From the NCBI GenBank assembly GCA_025357875.1, contig JANYLK010000225.1:1-64000 (forward strand): a DNA stretch of 64,000 bases. Reading direction: 5' to 3'. A program made the position numbers and the translations under genes. Each line of letters opens with the position of its first letter. The stretch's first letter is position 1. Below, one piece after another: positions 44,261-52,828 of this stretch. The DNA is from Granulicella sp. (GTDB lineage Bacteria > Acidobacteriota > Terriglobia > Terriglobales > Acidobacteriaceae). The notes under the pieces were generated by a model. The model did no database searches and was not told the DNA's origin. It saw only the letters and a program-made list of their open reading frames with translations.

Positions 44261-45178
44261 CTATGCTTCACTGACGCCAGCCGGCTGGGCTTGAGATGCA
44301 GACATGGCTGGTGGCACTTCAGATGCTGCGGGACGTTTGCAGGCGATCTCCATCTCGTCGAAGGTGGGGCGCACATGCTCCGGAATTGCTCGCCGCCCCA
44401 TCTCAATGGCAAGTACGGGGGCCAAGCCTTTTAGGAAGGCAAGAATGACGACTCGGATCACGTGTAGGTAGGAGTTCTGCGAGTCGGCCACTTTGGTCAT
44501 GCTGGATGCCAGCGGGCCGACCAAACCATAGGACAATAAAATACCAAGGAACGTACCAACGAGAGCTGCTGCCACTTTCTTGCCTATCTCCTCGGGCGGG
44601 CCCCCCAGCGAACCCATGGTAATGACCACTCCGAGCACTGCCGCGACGATGCCCAATCCGGGCAGTGCATCGGCGACCGTCGTCAATGCGTCGACCGGCA
44701 TCATCACCTCGTGATGCGCGACATCCATATCAAGTTCCATCATCTGATCCATATCAAACGGTTCCACACCGCCGGTGATCGCAGTACGCAGCGTATCGCA
44801 GAGAAAGGCTCTTGCGTGATGGTCTTTCAAAAAGTCGGGATACTTCTTGAATATCTCGCTTTCAACAGGCTTCTCGACATCATCTTCTATTCCGATCAGA
44901 CCTTTCTTACGGACCTTGTTGAATAAGTCAAACAACATCTTCAGGGTGTCCAGGTATCGGGACTTGCCTAACATGGACGGATGGAGTACTACGAGTATGC
45001 CTGCGATCATGGCCTTAAGAATATGGAGCGGATTTGCGATGAGCATTGTCCCGATGGCCGCGCCGACGATCGTTATCAACTCCGACGGTTGGATTAGCAC
45101 AAGAAGGTGCCCCTTCTCCATCAGAAAGCCGGCAATTACGGCTCCGAAGACAACGATTATTCCAATGATTGGAAGCAT
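44261..45178 (-). CDS. motA: Flagellar motor stator protein MotA
   Basis: A 305-residue MotA with four membrane segments: IIGIIVVFGAVIAGFLM (about residues 3-19), a second at about 34-55, and two in the C-terminal half (LGIVAAVLGVVITMG about 175-190; ALVGTFLGILLSYGLVGPLA about 206-225). The cytoplasmic loop and the Pro residues that face MotB are where expected. Length is typical. Its start overlaps the stop of the GGDEF gene upstream by one base, so expression is coupled. Confidence 0.95.
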   Translation of the reverse strand: MLPIIGIIVVFGAVIAGFLMEKGHLLVLIQPSELITIVGAAIGTMLIANPLHILKAMIAGILVVLHPSMLGKSRYLDTLKMLFDLFNKVRKKGLIGIEDDVEKPVESEIFKKYPDFLKDHHARAFLCDTLRTAITGGVEPFDMDQMMELDMDVAHHEVMMPVDALTTVADALPGLGIVAAVLGVVITMGSLGGPPEEIGKKVAAALVGTFLGILLSYGLVGPLASSMTKVADSQNSYLHVIRVVILAFLKGLAPVLAIEMGRRAIPEHVRPTFDEMEIACKRPAASEVPPAMSASQAQPAGVSEA

Positions 45179-46167
45179 TAGCCTTCCCGTGATTCAGTTG
45201 CATGGTTGCCACCCGCATACGCGCTAGATTGCATAGCTCGCCGGGCGCGATTTAGCAGAGACTGAAGAGTCTCTCCCCCAGTCGCCTGGCTTGTTCCTAT
45301 GCTTACTGTTAACCCGACACGATCGCCCCACCAGCGAAAGTCAGCCGTCCGCGCTAATCCGGCGAGGCGCTGCGCATGTGCAAGCAGAAGCTCTGCCGTG
45401 CGTTCATGCGCCAACACTAAATATTCATTGTTGCCCCAGCGCCCGATAATCTCACCAGGTTTCATCTGACGCAATAGAGTGTGCTCGACCGTCCGCAGCA
45501 TCGCCTCGCATGCGTCACGGCCATGCGTTTTGCGCAGGGCCGCCGCCTGGTCGACAACGACCCAAAGCAGCCCGAACGGAATTCGGCCCGCTCTCCACTG
45601 ATGGTGGGACGCTTCAAGCCTGTCTTCCATGTCGGCCTGGCTGCGCTCGACCTCCGCGCTTTCTCCGCCTTCGCCGTGGGGCAACGCATCCAAATGTTCT
45701 ACCGGATAGAACAGCAGAACAGTACCGGTAAGTTTCCCCAGCGAGTCTCGCAGGCAAACTCTGCGAAGCATTCCCGGAACAGAATGGCCGAGTTTATGAC
45801 TCATCAATACTAAGGTGGGACACTGGAGACTGTCATTGTTCCCCACTTCGCACTCGACGCCAGCATTAGATATGCCGGTGGGGATCGCACAGGCTAGGTC
45901 CACTCCAGCGCGGCAATTGGTATTCACCGAACCACTGTATCGGAACCCGGCAACGCCTGTGCCTGTCCGTGCCAGATGCTCATGGTCGACGCGATACAAA
46001 CTGTCGGGGCATCGCTGAGAAATCATATCCTGCGCGAGGTAGCCCGTCAGAGTTACAGCCGCACTATTCCAAAACAATACATTCGAACAATCATCGAGAA
46101 TCGCCACACCGCCATCGATGAGGTCAAGGGTTGCCTCCAGCATCTCCGCACAATCTTTCATTTGCAT
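45178..46167 (-). CDS. PAS and degenerate GGDEF protein upstream of motAB
   Basis: A 329-residue soluble protein. Residues about 10-155 form a PAS-like domain (GGVAILDDCSNVLFWNSAA; GKLTGTVLLFYPVEHLD). Residues about 190-322 have the fold of a GGDEF domain (GDRVGLTVSIGTS near the end), but the signature reads RWGNNEYL (GNNEY at 245-249) in place of RWGGDEF, which should abolish cyclic-di-GMP synthesis. It may instead bind a nucleotide or protein. It is the first gene before motA (1-base overlap), and an exact sigma-28 -10 element lies 29 bases upstream of its start. Confidence 0.85.
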   Translation of the reverse strand: MQMKDCAEMLEATLDLIDGGVAILDDCSNVLFWNSAAVTLTGYLAQDMISQRCPDSLYRVDHEHLARTGTGVAGFRYSGSVNTNCRAGVDLACAIPTGISNAGVECEVGNNDSLQCPTLVLMSHKLGHSVPGMLRRVCLRDSLGKLTGTVLLFYPVEHLDALPHGEGGESAEVERSQADMEDRLEASHHQWRAGRIPFGLLWVVVDQAAALRKTHGRDACEAMLRTVEHTLLRQMKPGEIIGRWGNNEYLVLAHERTAELLLAHAQRLAGLARTADFRWWGDRVGLTVSIGTSQATGGETLQSLLNRARRAMQSSAYAGGNHATESREG

Positions 46168-46195
46168 GACCTCGAAATTCAGCTTTCCTAATTCG

Positions 46196-46203
46196 TTATC
46201 GGC
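46196..46203 (-). promoter_or_regulatory. Sigma-28 (FliA) -10 element before GGDEF-motA-motB
   Basis: GCCGATAA, the exact flagellar sigma-28 -10 consensus, on the minus strand 29 bases before the start at 46167. The -35 region is a poor match, so the call rests on the -10 and on location. Confidence 0.5.
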
Positions 46204-46310
46204 GGATGACCAAAAGGTCGTCGGAATTTGCAGTAAGGCTAGTTTTTGGAACTAAACATGAAAGCGCGGTTAATCGTCAAATCGCCGATCCGTAGGACGT
46301 TGTAAAGCGG

Positions 46311-46844
46311 CTAGGCCCTAAACAGGCTCGATTCTTCGCGGTACAGTGTGAGAAAAAGTGTATGAGAATTAAATCGATATGCCCTAGAAAAGTTCACTGA
46401 AGGCTTGCTGACGTGAACTTTATAGCTACGCCCAGCGATGACGGTAGGCGGGGACAGGGCGCACTCGGAAGATAGTTCCGGAACACCGTTTTTCCAGCCT
46501 CCGGCAAGCATATTGCAGAGTTCACCCAAGGCGTCGTTGGTTGAGTCGTCCTCTGCGTCGATTGGGATGCCACCGAGCATGGCTGAGGCAATTGACCGTG
46601 CAGCGCAGGTCGTTGTCCTAATCTGGCAGGAACCGCGCATCGCTCCCGAGAAACCCACCACTGCTGTCCTTTCATCACACTCTGCTTGAATTTCGCCATC
46701 GGCTGCGGACTCAATAACCTTGATCTCAAATCCAAACATCAGATTGAAAATTTCTGTTACGGTTGCATCGGCACGATCGAGATTGTGGGAAGAGAGAAAT
46801 TCATCCGCTCGGTATGCCTTCGGTTTAACGCTGGTGATCGACAT
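46311..46844 (-). CDS. cheX: CheX-like chemotaxis phosphatase
   Basis: A 177-residue CheX/CheC-family protein. ATG 46844 is preferred since GAGGAAAG lies 7 bases upstream. Residues about 20-165 carry the fold, with the catalytic-type E-x-x-N motif in ELCNMLAGGWKN (about 105-116), which in the family dephosphorylates CheY-P. It is encoded next to a CheY, as expected of a phosphatase. The C-terminal tail (FNSHTLFLTLYREESSLF) is typical of the family. Confidence 0.85.
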   Translation of the reverse strand: MSITSVKPKAYRADEFLSSHNLDRADATVTEIFNLMFGFEIKVIESAADGEIQAECDERTAVVGFSGAMRGSCQIRTTTCAARSIASAMLGGIPIDAEDDSTNDALGELCNMLAGGWKNGVPELSSECALSPPTVIAGRSYKVHVSKPSVNFSRAYRFNSHTLFLTLYREESSLFRA

Positions 46845-46945
46845 ATTAAGTCTTTCCTCACTTAACAAATTCGCTTAAAGTAATGCGTTACTGGACTATC
46901 GCGCTACGATTGCCTAACCCTGAGCCGCAGGTGAGGACTGATAAA

Positions 46946-47323
46946 TCACGAGGCGAGCAGAGGCTTAACGTTGTTTTTAATGTGCTCGACGGTGAAAGGT
47001 TTCCGGATGTAGCCCCGGGCCCCCGCAAGGATTGCCTGGCGTACCTGTGGCTCGCTGTTCTCGGTCGTAACCATAACGATGGGAACCCCGACGGCAAGTT
47101 TCTCATCTTTGATCTGCTGTAATAACTGGAGTCCTGACATGATGGGCATATTGATGTCGCACATGATGAGCGCGACCTGATTCGTGCGGAGTAATGCGAG
47201 TGCCTCATTCCCGTCGCACGCTTCCAATACCGATTCAAACTCTACGTCCGCCATTTTTAGGACTCGCAGGACGACTTTGCGCATCATGGCCGAATCATCC
47301 ACTACTAAAACTGTTCCCTTCAT
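46946..47323 (-). CDS. cheY: CheY-type response regulator
   Basis: A 125-residue single-domain receiver. It has the acidic pocket Asp9-Asp10 (VVDDS), phosphorylation site Asp56 (ALIMCDINMP), switch Thr in VMVTTENS and Lys in YIRKPF. No output domain, so it fits the flagellar-switch regulator. ATG 47323 has GAGGA upstream. The gene lies between cheB and cheX on the minus strand. Confidence 0.95.
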   Translation of the reverse strand: MKGTVLVVDDSAMMRKVVLRVLKMADVEFESVLEACDGNEALALLRTNQVALIMCDINMPIMSGLQLLQQIKDEKLAVGVPIVMVTTENSEPQVRQAILAGARGYIRKPFTVEHIKNNVKPLLAS

Positions 47324-47370
47324 ACTCGTCCTCTGCTTTCTCCATCTTGAGACTTCGGTGAATAGTATCG

Positions 47371-47386
47371 AACGATCTAGATCGTT
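47371..47386. promoter_or_regulatory. Perfect 16-bp palindrome between cheB and cheY
   Basis: AACGATCTAGATCGTT is a perfect palindrome that overlaps the cheB stop codon (47385-47387) and lies about 50 bases before the cheY start. It may be an operator, an mRNA hairpin or part of a processing site. No known site is matched. Confidence 0.45.
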
Positions 47387-48461
47387 ATCGCTGTCCAATT
47401 CGATTCTGGCTAACTATCCGTGTGAGAGTGCCGGCTATATCGTTCAGCGAGGCCACGGTTCCAACTGCGTCGAGGCGCTTGGCTTCGCGGGGCATTCCGT
47501 AGACAACACAGCTTGCCTCGTCCTGCGCGATGGTCGCGGCACCGGCGCGCTTAAGGGTGAGCATTCCTTTCGCGCCGTCGGTTCCCATACCGGTGAGCAG
47601 TACTCCCACGCCGTGACTACCCGCCGCTTGTGCCACCGAAGCAAACATTACATCTACTGATGGCCGCTGGTAGCAGACCTGCGGACCCTGTTGCAACTCG
47701 ACAGCATATCCGGTTGTCGTGCGGCGAAGTAGCATGTGATAGTCGCCGGGTGCGACTAGTGCAAGACCACGGTGAAGGACATCGCCGTCGACCGCCTCTC
47801 GAACGTCCATGCCGCACAGTTTATTCAATCGATTTGCGAAGGCAAGAGAGAAGCCAGCCGGTATGTGTTGTGTAATCACCATAGGAGGCATATCAGCGGA
47901 AAGCTGCAGAAGGATCTCCTGAATTGCGACGGTTCCGCCGGTCGAGGCACCAATCGCAATAACGGTTCGGCGACCTCCCAAGGGTCTTGCGTCCTGGAGG
48001 TCAGTCCTCTGTTCCTGAGCTTCTGCCCGCAACAGATTGCGTGCCACGCGCGGCTGGGCACCGGCTGCTCCTCGAATGCTGGCCGCCAAGGCTCGTCGTA
48101 GATCGCCAACTGAGTAAGGGCCGGCTGGTTTGGCCAGAACATCTACGGCCCCGCAGCGTAGCGCTTCAAGCGTGGAGGCACAACACGCTTGCCCCAGCGA
48201 GCTGATAATAATGGTGGGGATCGGATGGTGATTCATCATCTGCTTCATGAACGTGAGGCCGTTCATGCGCGGCATTTCAATATCAAGCGTCAGCACATCC
48301 GGTTTGAGTAAGAGGATCTTGTCGCGCGCGACGTAAGGATCGGGAGCGGTTCCGACGACTTCCATGTCAGGCTCGGCTGCAATCGCCTCGCTAAGTATCT
48401 TCCTTACAATCGCAGAATCATCAACGATCAAAACCCTGATCTTGGGTTTGTCAGTGGACAT
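47385..48461 (-). CDS. cheB: Chemotaxis response regulator/methylesterase CheB
   Basis: A 358-residue CheB: a receiver domain with Asp60 (VLTLDIEMP) and a C-terminal methylesterase with catalytic Ser173 (GASTGG), His199 (ITQHIPAGFS) and Asp295 (GMGTDGAKG). It removes methyl groups from chemoreceptors in adaptation and opposes CheR. ATG 48461 has GGAG 8 bases upstream and overlaps the cheD 3' end by 11 bases. Confidence 0.95.
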   Translation of the reverse strand: MSTDKPKIRVLIVDDSAIVRKILSEAIAAEPDMEVVGTAPDPYVARDKILLLKPDVLTLDIEMPRMNGLTFMKQMMNHHPIPTIIISSLGQACCASTLEALRCGAVDVLAKPAGPYSVGDLRRALAASIRGAAGAQPRVARNLLRAEAQEQRTDLQDARPLGGRRTVIAIGASTGGTVAIQEILLQLSADMPPMVITQHIPAGFSLAFANRLNKLCGMDVREAVDGDVLHRGLALVAPGDYHMLLRRTTTGYAVELQQGPQVCYQRPSVDVMFASVAQAAGSHGVGVLLTGMGTDGAKGMLTLKRAGAATIAQDEASCVVYGMPREAKRLDAVGTVASLNDIAGTLTRIVSQNRIGQR

Positions 48462-48975
48462 CGCTGGCTCCAATCGTTTTTGAATTGGCCAACATCTCAT
48501 GTTCGGGTCCGCCTGAAGTGCTTAGCTGCACTCGTCCACAGTCAACATCTATTTTCATCGTCCGCGAACTCATCCCGCCGATCTCTTCCTTACTCACCAC
48601 GACGCCAACCTTGCAGAAGACTTTCCTCATGGCAATCTGGTTTCGGTGGCCGATATTAAATGTCCCGTTAAAATCGAGCATTTGGGCTCCGCCGGCTACC
48701 ATGACAATCAACCTCGACCCTTGAGCGCCTAGTTGACGGGAGCTTTGAAGCAGTAGCGGTATTCCAGTGTCCGCGAAAAGGAAGGGCCGCCTCGAAGCAG
48801 TATCAAAATTAAGACTGGAATTGGGCAACATGAAGTGAAGTAGCCCGGCTACTCTCGCTTTGGGATCGTAAAGTGCCACCCCGATGCAGGATCCGAGCGT
48901 GTGGGTCACGAGAACATCGCCTGGATACCGGCTGACTCTACAGTCGCCGACACCCACGATTAGTAGTGCCATCAT
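48451..48975 (-). CDS. cheD: Chemoreceptor glutamine deamidase CheD
   Basis: A 174-residue CheD, which deamidates glutamines of receptors. The catalytic Cys lies in THTLGSCIGVALYDP (about residues 25-40), and His in LLHFMLP (about 46-53). The frame is open to 49176, but the start at ATG 48975 (ATGA overlap with cheR) gives the normal length; ATG 48972 is equivalent. It lies between cheR and cheB with overlaps. Confidence 0.92.
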   Translation of the reverse strand: MMALLIVGVGDCRVSRYPGDVLVTHTLGSCIGVALYDPKARVAGLLHFMLPNSSLNFDTASRRPFLFADTGIPLLLQSSRQLGAQGSRLIVMVAGGAQMLDFNGTFNIGHRNQIAMRKVFCKVGVVVSKEEIGGMSSRTMKIDVDCGRVQLSTSGGPEHEMLANSKTIGASDVH

Positions 48976-49847
48976 CCACGTCCGTTCTGCGCACGGCGTG
49001 CATACTCTGGCTTTCTGTAAGTAGCAGGAGAAATGTAGTCGAGATCGTGCGTGATATTGTTGAGGCTCTCGGAGTGACCGATAAAGAAATATCCACCGTC
49101 CTCCAAATGAAGCGACAGGCGTTTTACGAGGCTTTGCTGGGTGGACCTGTCGAAGTAGATCATAATGTTGCGGCAAAAGATCACAGAGCAGCGGTAGCCC
49201 TCAGGAAGTTTTGCCATCAGGTTGAGGTGCTCGAAGCCGATCATGGAGCGAATGTCGTCCCTGAAACGAAAAGAGTTTGCACCGTTGGCCCGCTCCGGGA
49301 CCAGATAGCGTTGCAGCAGGGCAATCGGGATTCCGTCAATGCGATCGGCTTCATATACTCCGCGCTTTGCTTTCTCCAGGACGCGAGTGGAGATATCTGT
49401 TGCCATGATCCTCACCTTTGCCGCAGCCTCCTGAAACGATTCTTCGAGTAGCGACATAGCGATGGAGTACGGTTCTTCGCCGCTCGAGCACGCAGCACTC
49501 CAGATGTGAATACGTGAGAGCGTACGGAGGGTCGGAAAAATGCATTTGCGAAGATACTCAAAATGCTTAGGTTCTCGGAAGAAGCTGGTGTGATTGGTGG
49601 TGAGGCGATCCACCATGGCAGCCAGTGCCGCTCCACTGCGATCGGCTTTCACGTATTCGTAGTAATGCTGAAAAGATTCAAGGCTGAGTTGACGCATTAT
49701 CTTGCCCAAACGGGCAGCAACAAGCCCTCGCTTGCTGTCTCCAAGATCGAGCCCAAAGTGGTCATGGGCGAGCCTGCTGATGTTTTCATACTCGCGGTCA
49801 CTCAGAGCCGGCAGGGAGCCCGTGAGACGCACTCGGGAACAATCCAC
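48972..49847 (-). CDS. cheR: Chemoreceptor methyltransferase CheR
   Basis: A 291-residue SAM-dependent CheR that methylates receptor glutamates. It has an N-terminal helical domain (residues about 15-75) and a methyltransferase domain with TTNHTSFFREPKHF (about 80-93), the SAM-binding IWSAACSSGEEPYSIA (about 112-127), IMATDIS and VIFCRNIMIYFD (about 220-231). It begins with GTG (49847) that shares a G with the cheA stop (TAGTG), and GGGAGG in the cheA end serves as its ribosome site. Confidence 0.94.
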   Translation of the reverse strand: MDCSRVRLTGSLPALSDREYENISRLAHDHFGLDLGDSKRGLVAARLGKIMRQLSLESFQHYYEYVKADRSGAALAAMVDRLTTNHTSFFREPKHFEYLRKCIFPTLRTLSRIHIWSAACSSGEEPYSIAMSLLEESFQEAAAKVRIMATDISTRVLEKAKRGVYEADRIDGIPIALLQRYLVPERANGANSFRFRDDIRSMIGFEHLNLMAKLPEGYRCSVIFCRNIMIYFDRSTQQSLVKRLSLHLEDGGYFFIGHSESLNNITHDLDYISPATYRKPEYARRAQNGRG

Positions 49848-51931
49848 TAGATCCTCCCTCTGTAGATACCGTCGATGTCAAGAATGAGCCCCACGCGCCC
49901 ATCCCCCAGGATGGCGCATCCAGCTACTTCGGCGAGATCCTTGAATCTCCGGCCGAGGCTCTTGATGACCACCTCCTGCTTGCCGATGAGTTCGTCGACG
50001 AACAGGCAGAAGGATCTGCCTTCACTCTCGGCCACGATAAGCGTGCCTTCGGTGAGGTTATCGGTGCGAGGTTCGATCCTAAACCGCCGATGCAGCCGGA
50101 CGATGGGCAGTAGCCTGCCGCGCACCAGGGCCATCTCGGCTTTTCCCCGAACCGTCGACAACATATCCTGCGTAGGACGGAACATCTCGCTGACTGAGAA
50201 GAGCGGGACGATGTAGCGCTGCTGGCCCACCATCACCACGAGCCCCTCAATAATGGCGAGCGTCAGTGGAAGCTTGATATAAAAAGTAGTACCCTGACCC
50301 GCTTTTGACTCAATTTCGATGCGTCCGCGTAGTTTCTGAACATGTCTGCGAACCACGTCCATACCAACGCCACGACCGGAGATGTCGGTGACTTTCTCTG
50401 CGGTTGAGAAGCCCGCTTCAAAGATGAGCATGAAGATCTCGTTATCGGCAAGCTGCACGCCAGGCGCGACGAGACCATTCTGACGTGCCTTTGCGAGGAT
50501 TTTCGCGCGACCTAGACCACGGCCGTCATCCGTGATGGCGACGACGATCTGGCCCGACTGATGGTAGGCCGAGACACGGATGCGCGCCGTTGGGTTCTTG
50601 CCCAGCGCAATCCGTTCCTCAGACGATTCAATGCCATGATCGATCGAATTGCGAACCATATGCAGCAAAGGGTCGGAGAGCTGCTCAGCAATGGATTTGT
50701 CCAGTTCCGTTTCCTCTCCGGAAGACTCGAAAACGATCTGTTTGTCCGCGCGGCGGGCAAGATCACGGACAACGCGCGCAGTCTTCTGAAACTGTAGACC
50801 GATCGGTACCATCCGCATGCCCGTGGTGATGCGCTGAACGTCGGCAGAAATGCGAGCAAGCTGACTGAGATTGCGCTGAAGCGTGGTGTCCCTGGCTGAT
50901 TTCAGGATGGAGCTGTGCTGGATCAGTGTCTGTGCAATGACCATCTCGCCGACCATGTCCATCAGCTTGTCGAGCTTGACTGTGTCGATGCGAACCGACG
51001 AAGAATCTCCTACGCGACGTTCCTGGAGTCTGCGTTCGGCGGGTGCGTCCTCTCCTGTGCCAGGGACTTGATCATCGCAAGGCGTGGGTCCAAGCAATGG
51101 AACAGGCGTTGACAGCGGCGCATCAGCCGGAAGAAACAAAATCGGCGCGGGAAGTGGTTTGACCTCGGTAGCGGTACCGTGTGTCGCCCTGCGTATTCGA
51201 TCTAACAACGCACGGTTGACCCAAGTGGGCTGAGGTGTCTTCCCGGCTAACTTATCGGTGATAGCAGCTAGTTCGTGGCGGACAATATCCGTACTTTCGA
51301 GCACAACATCCACTAGGCTGGGACTTACGGAGAGCCGACAGGTGCGGGCGAGGTCGAGCAAATTCTCGACTTCGTGGGTCACGGATTGAATTTCGGCAAA
51401 CTCGAGAAAGCTGGCCAAGCCTTTGATGGTATGGAACCCGCGGAAGATAGCGTTCAGCGTCTCCGTCGCGGAATTATCTTTCTCGAGGATAAGCATCTGG
51501 CTTTCTATGGCAACCAGATGTTCCGCTGCTTCTGTGATGAACTCACGAATCAATTCCTCGTCAGCTGCGAGCGTGTCGTTCCTCGAGGCTTCTAATCGAA
51601 ACTTGTCAGACGGTTGAGCATAGGACGATGACGATAATGGGACCGACGGTTCGGCAGGATCGTCGAGCAGGTTACGTACTTCGACCAGACCTGAACTAAC
51701 TATTCGTGTTAGGTCTGGGACAGGTAGATTTGGCGCTAATTTGAGGCTATCGGCAATCCGACGCGCAACGGCTGCGACTCGCGGATGTCCAAGTTCTGCC
51801 GCTGAGCTGCAAAGATGCTCGAAGTCCACGGAATTCAGGGTGGCGACCCCGTCAAGGATCAGCCGGGTTGAGAGTTCATCAATCCGATCAGTAATAGCGG
51901 TTTGAGCAACATTTTCCGCTAGTTTCAACAT
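49847..51931 (-). CDS. cheA: Chemotaxis histidine kinase CheA
   Basis: A 694-residue CheA. An extra helical N-terminal region (about residues 5-90) precedes the Hpt domain with phosphorylated His167 (FRGFHTIKG). A linker of about 80 residues is followed by dimerisation (about 310-375), the ATPase with VRNSIDHGIE (about 410-420), DDGRGLG and GRGVGMDVV, and a C-terminal CheW-like domain (about 540-690). A separate P2 (CheY-binding) domain is not obvious. It phosphorylates CheY and CheB. It is the second gene of the operon, 68 bases after cheW. Confidence 0.94.
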   Translation of the reverse strand: MLKLAENVAQTAITDRIDELSTRLILDGVATLNSVDFEHLCSSAAELGHPRVAAVARRIADSLKLAPNLPVPDLTRIVSSGLVEVRNLLDDPAEPSVPLSSSSYAQPSDKFRLEASRNDTLAADEELIREFITEAAEHLVAIESQMLILEKDNSATETLNAIFRGFHTIKGLASFLEFAEIQSVTHEVENLLDLARTCRLSVSPSLVDVVLESTDIVRHELAAITDKLAGKTPQPTWVNRALLDRIRRATHGTATEVKPLPAPILFLPADAPLSTPVPLLGPTPCDDQVPGTGEDAPAERRLQERRVGDSSSVRIDTVKLDKLMDMVGEMVIAQTLIQHSSILKSARDTTLQRNLSQLARISADVQRITTGMRMVPIGLQFQKTARVVRDLARRADKQIVFESSGEETELDKSIAEQLSDPLLHMVRNSIDHGIESSEERIALGKNPTARIRVSAYHQSGQIVVAITDDGRGLGRAKILAKARQNGLVAPGVQLADNEIFMLIFEAGFSTAEKVTDISGRGVGMDVVRRHVQKLRGRIEIESKAGQGTTFYIKLPLTLAIIEGLVVMVGQQRYIVPLFSVSEMFRPTQDMLSTVRGKAEMALVRGRLLPIVRLHRRFRIEPRTDNLTEGTLIVAESEGRSFCLFVDELIGKQEVVIKSLGRRFKDLAEVAGCAILGDGRVGLILDIDGIYRGRI

Positions 51932-51999
51932 AAGACCTCGAAAATCAGATTTGGTGTTCCCTGCAGTGAATCCAGCAGGGGAAGCGAGGCACGCGCTTG

Positions 52000-52521
52000 T
52001 TACTGAATCAGCGTGGGCAATACCCCGAAGTCATTGCTACTGAGAACCTGATCAATATCGAGTAGGATCTTCACGCTGTCCTTGATCTTGGCCATCCCTG
52101 TGAGATAGGGCGTCACTACACCAGGGCCAAAATCAGGAGTGTCTTCAATGTCGGACGCCGTGAGATTGAGAACTTCGACCACTCCATCGACGATCATGCC
52201 AATCAATAACTCCTCATTATCCTCATGGGTGCGCATCACGATGATGCAGGTACGCGGGGTGTACTCCTCCGACTCCATTCCAAACTTCAGGCGCAGGTCA
52301 ATAACGGGGATCACCTTACCCCGCAGATTGATGACCCCCTTGACATGTGGCGGAACCTGCGGAATCGCAGTGATGTCCTGAAGTCCCATGATCTCCCGCA
52401 CCTTCAGTACCTCGGTTCCGAATTCTTCCACGCCGAGACGGAAAATCAGATATTTTCCCGCTCGCTTGCTGAAGTCAAGTGGCATGGTGGGGGATGCCTG
52501 GGGAAGCTGCGTTGCCTGCAT
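52000..52521 (-). CDS. cheW: Chemotaxis coupling protein CheW
   Basis: A 173-residue CheW that links receptors to CheA. The CheW fold covers residues about 22-165 (YLIFRLGVEEFGTEVLKVRE; VKGVINLRGKVIPVIDLRLK; IGMIVDGVVEVLNL). ATG 52521 with AAGGA 5 bases upstream is chosen, as the frame is open to 52767 without sense there. It is the first gene of the che operon; an exact sigma-28 -10 lies 57 bases upstream on the same strand. Confidence 0.94.
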   Translation of the reverse strand: MQATQLPQASPTMPLDFSKRAGKYLIFRLGVEEFGTEVLKVREIMGLQDITAIPQVPPHVKGVINLRGKVIPVIDLRLKFGMESEEYTPRTCIIVMRTHEDNEELLIGMIVDGVVEVLNLTASDIEDTPDFGPGVVTPYLTGMAKIKDSVKILLDIDQVLSSNDFGVLPTLIQ

Positions 52522-52577
52522 AGTGTCCTTTGAGTACGGCGCACATCGCCGATGTGCAAGTCCGGCGCACAGAACGC

Positions 52578-52585
52578 TTATCGGC
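52578..52585 (-). promoter_or_regulatory. Sigma-28 -10 element before the cheW operon
   Basis: GCCGATAA on the minus strand, 57 bases before the cheW ATG. The region 11 bases upstream of it reads TCATGTCT, which matches the -35 consensus TAAAGTTT at 5 of 8 places. Confidence 0.6.
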
Positions 52586-52701
52586 AACAACTTGGAAGAC
52601 ATGACAATGTCAGATGAGTGTCCCTGGGTGACTCGGAGAGGGTTTAGCTCGGATCTGACTGACTCTCTCGGCCCAGACCGCTTGATGAAGTGAGGCTTTC
52701 C

Positions 52702-52709
52702 GCCGATAA
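52702..52709 (+). promoter_or_regulatory. Sigma-28 -10 element before the chemoreceptor gene
   Basis: GCCGATAA on the plus strand about 120 bases before the MCP start. The -35 match is poor (TGATGAAG). It is divergent from the cheW element, so one spacer could serve both transcripts. Confidence 0.5.
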
Positions 52710-52828
52710 CGGAGGTACGGAGGAGTCTTAGACTGCGGCGCCTCTTTGACTTCAGCTCGGAATCCAAATGCCTATCGACTTGCTCATTGCACTTGAAGTG
52801 CTTCGCGGCGGAAAGTCAGGATCAAAAA

